Origin: CAZQKL01 sp964593895 [NCBI: uncultured bacterium]
GTDB lineage: Bacteria; DYJV01
NCBI GenBank assembly: GCA_964593895.1
Contig: CAZQKL010000103.1
Span: 1-6,677, forward strand
Reading direction: 5' to 3'
DNA: 6,677 nt
Below are positions 6,554 through 6,677 of the stretch, piece by piece (the first letter of the stretch is position 1; each line of letters opens with the position of its first letter). The notes beneath the pieces are model-generated. The model saw only the letters and a program-made list of their open reading frames with translations. It made no database searches and was not told the origin of the DNA. The position numbers and the translations under genes are program-made.

Positions 6554-6677
6554 AACCTCCTTTTTGAAAATTTTATGGGAAGTTGGGGAAGTTATAAGAG
6601 ATGATTATCTATTTTTTCGCATTCCTCCAACCCCCCGGGAGTTTATTTTTTGCAGGCCAGGTCTTCCGCCTCGTCAG
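6554..6677 (-). promoter_or_regulatory. cobalamin riboswitch (3' part of aptamer plus expression platform), cut by window edge
   Basis: This leader of the porin operon is strikingly G+C-rich for its surroundings at its upstream end. The minus strand shows GAGGCGGAAGACCTGGCC (6672-6655), matching the B12 box consensus (AGYCMGGAGACCTGCC type) with one extra base. GCCTGC next to it fits the 3' strand of P1. After an A-rich linker comes a P13-like hairpin, CTCC (6641-6638) / GGAG (6628-6625), with a G-rich loop CGGGGGGTT suited to an L5-L13 kissing contact. Downstream, AACTTCC (6584-6578) can pair with the porin SD GGAGGTT (6560-6554). No U-tract terminator is seen, so control is probably translational. 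The 5' part of the aptamer and the promoter lie beyond the window. Confidence 0.85.

Noticed and set aside
6606-6623. Tiny leader ORF in the riboswitch region (ATG at 6623-6621, five codons then TAA), preceded by GGAGGA
   Set aside because: The GGAGG is only one or two bases from the ATG, too close for initiation, and the bases are better explained as the 3' arm of the P13 hairpin.
1-6677. CRISPR arrays, insertion-sequence ends, tRNA or rRNA genes, phage genes
   Set aside because: No regularly spaced repeats, transposase motifs, tRNA-like cloverleaf or rRNA-like sequence was seen on either strand by reading; poly-A/T tracts are ordinary for this composition.

Overview
The window is a very AT-rich bacterial segment with every gene on the minus strand, so it reads right to left from about 6677 to 1. 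The gene set (outer-membrane porin, periplasmic chelatase, periplasmic binding protein) points to a Gram-negative, probably anaerobic bacterium. An exported CbiK and an LbtU-like porin recall Desulfobacterota (sulfate-reducer) genomes. This placement is an inference from gene content; there is no rRNA or other marker here.

Block 1 (about 6677 to 1069) looks like a cobalamin-controlled metal/tetrapyrrole uptake operon. It opens at the right edge with the 3' part of a cobalamin riboswitch: a B12-box-like sequence, a P13-type hairpin and an SD-masking expression platform. The genes then follow in order: an LbtU-type outer-membrane porin, a secreted CbiK cobaltochelatase, a CbiL/CobI C20-methyltransferase, and a BtuC-like permease, BtuD-like ATPase and BtuF-like binding protein. 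The genes are tightly packed. There is one intrinsic terminator (attenuator) between cbiK and cbiL, an 8-nt permease/ATPase overlap, and an unusually long 74-nt ATPase/binding-protein overlap. Together they suggest a route through the outer membrane (porin), a periplasmic metal-chelation or tetrapyrrole-handling step (CbiK), import (BtuFCD) and cytoplasmic corrin-ring methylation (CbiL), all shut down when cobalamin is abundant. The cargo cannot be settled from sequence.

Block 2 (about 1062 to 1) starts with a plausible sigma70-type promoter just after btuF. It carries two small membrane proteins typical of the head of an F-type ATP synthase operon (AtpZ, then AtpI), overlapping by 11 nt. Next comes the N-terminal part of a Uma2-family (DUF820) protein, overlapping atpI by one base and running off the left edge. 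No gap over 300 bases lacks a gene; the longest non-coding stretch is the riboswitch leader at the right edge.
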